From: CAKOTZ01 sp964489885
Lineage (GTDB): Bacteria; Bacillota; Clostridia; TANB77; CAG-508
NCBI GenBank assembly: GCA_964489885.1
Contig: CAZAZX010000016.1
Coordinates: 1-26,133, forward strand
Reading direction: 5' to 3'
Length of the DNA stretch: 26,133 nt
Shown here: piece by piece, positions 23,260 through 26,133 of the stretch
Numbering within the stretch: position 1 is the stretch's first letter
How the letters are laid out: the number at the start of each line of letters is the position of its first letter
Position numbers and translations under genes: made by a program
The notes under the pieces: generated by a model
The model's input: only the letters and a program-made list of their open reading frames with translations
The model's database searches: none
What the model was told of the DNA's origin: nothing

Positions 23260-25434
23260 CTATTTTTTAAATTTAAATAGTCCTCTAGATTTTTTTTCTT
23301 TTGCACCATAATTATTAGCTACTGTAGTACTTTGATAAGGTTGTCTTGATATTAAAGGATAAACTAAATTTGAAAGTGCTTTTAAACTTGCAATAAAAGT
23401 TTTTGAATATCCCTTTAAAGAAATTACGCAACATGCTAATTGGTCTAAATATTTTGCATAATTATCTACCTCAAAAGGAATTGTACAATATTTAATTGAA
23501 TTTCTATCAAATAAATCTGTTTTAAATGTCATTGCTGGATCCTTATATGTTGACATTCCTCCAATTACTGCTTTTGGTGTCAAACCACCAACTTTTAGTT
23601 CTTTATTTAAGACAATAATTAATTTTTTTGGATCAAAGGCATTTTTAGATTTTAAATCTCTTAAAAATGATGTAACTGGTTGGATTGTTAAAATATCCAT
23701 ACTTTGAACTAAGAAAATTTGCTGTGAATTTGTAAAATATTGCACATCTGTTTCAAGGTCACAATCTAATAATACCAAAGAATGTTTTTCTAATACTGTA
23801 GCTAAGATTCCTTCTATATCATTGCTTGATGCTTCTACATTTGGCAAAGATGTATAAACTGTTAAATTTTTATTTATTGGTATTCCTTGAGCAATGCCAT
23901 TTTTTAAATTATCTATACAATTAATAGCAATTTGCCTTAAATTATCTTTACTGTTAGTATAAATATAATATGAATTTTTATTTTTTGTAACGTCTATTAT
24001 TGCAGTATTTATTCCACTCTCAGATAGTTGAACAGCCAAATTGTTTACCAAAAAAGATGTTCCATTTTTTGATGCTCCAACAAATGCAACAATTTTTTTA
24101 TCCTTTGCAATTAAACTTTCTATGTTTGTGTTTGAATATGATATGCTACTGTTATTAGCAATAGCATTTATTTTTGGCATTGGCTCTTCAATTTCTTCGT
24201 TTTGCTCTTCTTCGTCTTCTTCACCTAAGCTAAATAAATCAACTGGCTTTATTTCTTCATTTTCTTCCTCAAATTCTTCAGGTTCTTCTTTATATTTATT
24301 TTCATTAGGCTCTTCTAAATCATCAATATCTAAAGGTTCCTCAACTGTTTTTTCAACTACTTTTTCAGGTTCTTTAGTCTTTTTAGGTCTTCCCCTTTTA
24401 CGTTTTGGTGCTTCTTCTTCAACCTTTTCTTCTGTTGTAGTTACTTTCTTTGGTCTTCCTCTTTTCTTTTTTGCAGGAGCAATCTCTTCACTTACGTTTA
24501 ATTTTATTTCATCATCATTATCTTCTTCCTCAGCAGTACTTACTTTAGGAATAGATTTTTTAACATTATTTGTATTAATTCCAGAAGGAATAATTACATC
24601 TGATTTAGGTTCTAGTTTATCTTCGATATTTTCTAACAAATCAATTTTAACATCCTCTAATTTTGGTGCTTTTTTATTAGCACTTGAAGACTGTTTAACT
24701 CTAACTTGTGCCTTTGCAGTTTTCTTCTTTTTGCCACTAGTTGAAGCAACAACCTCTTGGTATCTTGGAGATTCAGCTTCCAAAACTGCCTTAACATTTA
24801 ATGGCAAAAATTTAATTATAACTTTAAGTTGTTGATCTGTATATTGTGAAGCAATATTATTAAAACTGTCAACATATCTTTCAGTATTTTTTCCTAGTCT
24901 TTTATAGTGAGCTAAAATATTTTGAATTTCAACTTCACTAACACTATCTTCATCTTCTGCTTGATAATTTGCATCATCAGATTCAACTTTGTAATATATT
25001 TTTGCATCTTTTTTTGTTCTTGGTTTATTTATTAAATTACAAACTTCATCTATACTTCTATCTTGTCCTATTATAGCATTGTAAATGCCTATACTGAATA
25101 GTTTCAGTAATATGGAATCTCCCTTAGCTCTTCTGTCTGTACATATTAAGATGATTGGAATATCTGCACCTTCTCCATTGGATGCTTCATCACTTATTCC
25201 ATCTAATTTTTCAAAAAGAAAACGATCTATTGTTTCGTAGTTATTATTTGCGAAAGGTTCTAAATCTTCACTAATAACAATACGATCATATGATTTATCT
25301 CTTTCAATTTCTTTCAAAATTGCATTAAAGTAATAAACATTTTTATATGATATTATTTCCTTATAATTTTTTTGATATTTCTTTACAATTGATTCTGAAA
25401 TACTTTCATTACTTACTGCAAATAAAATTTTCAT
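23260..25434 (-). CDS. CpaE/TadZ-like ATPase with AT-hook linker
   Basis: A 724-residue protein in three parts. The N-terminus (about 1-140) looks like the response-regulator-type domain of CpaE/TadZ (MKILFAVSN, YDRIVISEDLEPF, PIILICTDRRAKGDSI). The middle (about 230-425) is low-complexity and charged, with two KRGRPKK AT-hook motifs (about 322-352, DNA 24379-24471). The C-terminus (about 445-690) resembles the MinD/ParA fold: KKIVAFVGASKNGTSFLVNN, then LVLLDCDLETD and KKLIIVLNK. The Walker A is atypical, lacking the KGGxGKT pattern. CpaE/TadZ proteins position Flp/Tad pilus machines, so polar placement of a surface structure is possible, but no other Tad gene is in view. The ATG has a GGAGGGG site and lies 4 nt after the upstream stop. 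Confidence 0.65.
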   Translation of the reverse strand: MKILFAVSNESISESIVKKYQKNYKEIISYKNVYYFNAILKEIERDKSYDRIVISEDLEPFANNNYETIDRFLFEKLDGISDEASNGEGADIPIILICTDRRAKGDSILLKLFSIGIYNAIIGQDRSIDEVCNLINKPRTKKDAKIYYKVESDDANYQAEDEDSVSEVEIQNILAHYKRLGKNTERYVDSFNNIASQYTDQQLKVIIKFLPLNVKAVLEAESPRYQEVVASTSGKKKKTAKAQVRVKQSSSANKKAPKLEDVKIDLLENIEDKLEPKSDVIIPSGINTNNVKKSIPKVSTAEEEDNDDEIKLNVSEEIAPAKKKRGRPKKVTTTEEKVEEEAPKRKRGRPKKTKEPEKVVEKTVEEPLDIDDLEEPNENKYKEEPEEFEEENEEIKPVDLFSLGEEDEEEQNEEIEEPMPKINAIANNSSISYSNTNIESLIAKDKKIVAFVGASKNGTSFLVNNLAVQLSESGINTAIIDVTKNKNSYYIYTNSKDNLRQIAINCIDNLKNGIAQGIPINKNLTVYTSLPNVEASSNDIEGILATVLEKHSLVLLDCDLETDVQYFTNSQQIFLVQSMDILTIQPVTSFLRDLKSKNAFDPKKLIIVLNKELKVGGLTPKAVIGGMSTYKDPAMTFKTDLFDRNSIKYCTIPFEVDNYAKYLDQLACCVISLKGYSKTFIASLKALSNLVYPLISRQPYQSTTVANNYGAKEKKSRGLFKFKK

Positions 25435-25438
25435 TTGT

Positions 25439-25879
25439 TTAACCCCTCCAACCTTTTACTACGATAGCAAATATAAGTGGTAATACTTGGCAAATTATTA
25501 GCAATGTAACAAATGCAATTACAACACCAAAGCCTCTATCTTGTACATCAAGTTTACGAATACCAATAATATATTGATAAATGGCTCCTACTGCTATTCC
25601 GATAAAGCATAGTGGTATACTATAAATTCTGACCTTATCTAATATATAGGCTGTTAATCCATAAGTATCTGAACCATATTTTTCTACATAATCTTGTACT
25701 TCTTTTGTTGATTTTTCTTTAATTTGCTTTAGTTCGCCTTCAGTATCTTGGTCTATTACATTAGAATTCGCAACACTTAAGTCATTTTTAACTGTAGCAT
25801 TAGTTGCACTAATTTGTCCAACATTTGCAGTCATCACTAGTGTAAAAATAAGGACCATACTAGCAATTAGCTTTTTCAT
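25439..25879 (-). CDS. Small secreted/membrane protein with pilin-like topology
   Basis: A 146-residue protein I cannot name with confidence. It has a signal peptide (MKKLIASMVLIFTLVMTANV, then likely cleavage near ISA-TNA), a polar linker (about 25-75) and two membrane segments (about 78-100 and 112-138), ending KGWRG. This topology recalls TrbC/VirB2-like small membrane proteins, but the match is by shape only. The ATG at 25879 is set by an AGGAGG site about 10 nt upstream; an ATG at 25906 precedes that site and is rejected. First gene of the operon with the CpaE-like ATPase. Confidence 0.55.
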   Translation of the reverse strand: MKKLIASMVLIFTLVMTANVGQISATNATVKNDLSVANSNVIDQDTEGELKQIKEKSTKEVQDYVEKYGSDTYGLTAYILDKVRIYSIPLCFIGIAVGAIYQYIIGIRKLDVQDRGFGVVIAFVTLLIICQVLPLIFAIVVKGWRG

Positions 25880-25937
25880 TACCTGTCCTCCTTTTATTAA
25901 CCTCAAACTTTATCTCCTTTTTTCATTTATACCATAT

Positions 25938-25966
25938 ATCATACAATAATATGGTTAAAATATCAA
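25938..25966 (-). promoter_or_regulatory. Promoter of the right-hand operon
   Basis: TTGATA (25961-25966) and TATGAT (25938-25943) on the - strand with 17-bp spacing, about 60 bp before the first start. The remaining 167 bp to the window edge are very AT-rich; I see no gene there. Confidence 0.65.
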
Positions 25967-26133
25967 GCTTTAAACTAAGAAAAAATTATTTTTTTATGGC
26001 TGTAAATTGTAAAAATGTTCTAAAAGCAATTTTTTTATTAAATTTTTCATAATGTATTGACTTTTTTTCGTAAATTAGAATCTCTTTTTAAACACTTTTT
26101 AAAACATAAAAAACTCCAATTGCTTTAATTATA

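Noticed and set aside
24041..24835. A 264-residue + strand reading frame rich in serine
   Set aside because: It is the antisense of the low-complexity linker of the CpaE-like gene; the Ser/Phe bias is the mirror of Lys/Glu codons, and there is no start site.

Overview
The window is AT-rich and densely coded, with short gaps and strong AGGAGG-type ribosome binding sites. Its gene content (sepF, divIVA, spoVG, ireB-ruvX, a DUF1292 gene, mutL-miaA, dnaB-tilS-ftsH) points to a low-GC Bacillota chromosome, most likely an uncultured anaerobic Clostridia lineage. Only spoVG is on the + strand; every other gene is on the - strand. No tRNA, rRNA, CRISPR array or insertion sequence was seen.

Layout from left to right: divIVA and sepF (cell division); mutL-miaA-HlyD-like adaptor; a long-chain acyl-CoA ligase; sbcD-sbcC (DNA end processing); spoVG, divergent from sbcD; two tandem paralogous genes of unknown function with visibly higher GC, each with its own promoter and terminator; a large DUF2298 membrane protein; the unit rplI-dnaB-tilS-ftsH; and a putative operon read from the right edge inward: a small membrane protein, a CpaE/TadZ-like ATPase with AT-hook motifs, a GAF plus degenerate-GGDEF protein, ireB, ruvX and a DUF1292 gene.

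The most striking result concerns the codon CGG. Four core genes (miaA, tilS, ruvX and the DUF2298 gene, which has two sites) look broken by frameshifts. All five breaks fall exactly on an in-frame CGG, and each is repaired by a +1 shift that skips the C and reads the next GGN. Checking every CGG in the core genes, I found no other in-frame CGG, although about thirty occur out of frame. The simplest reading is that CGG is not an ordinary arginine codon in this organism but directs a +1 frameshift, or is read as a quadruplet CGGN. The exceptions are the two higher-GC paralogs, which carry six in-frame CGG codons in intact frames, as expected if they came from a genome with normal CGG decoding.

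Other points of interest: a 13-bp-arm palindrome over the -10 box of the spoVG promoter; a 22-bp motif present three times, each time just before a hairpin; a possible small RNA between the two paralogs; and cotranscription of ireB-ruvX with a Tad-like ATPase and a degenerate signalling protein.
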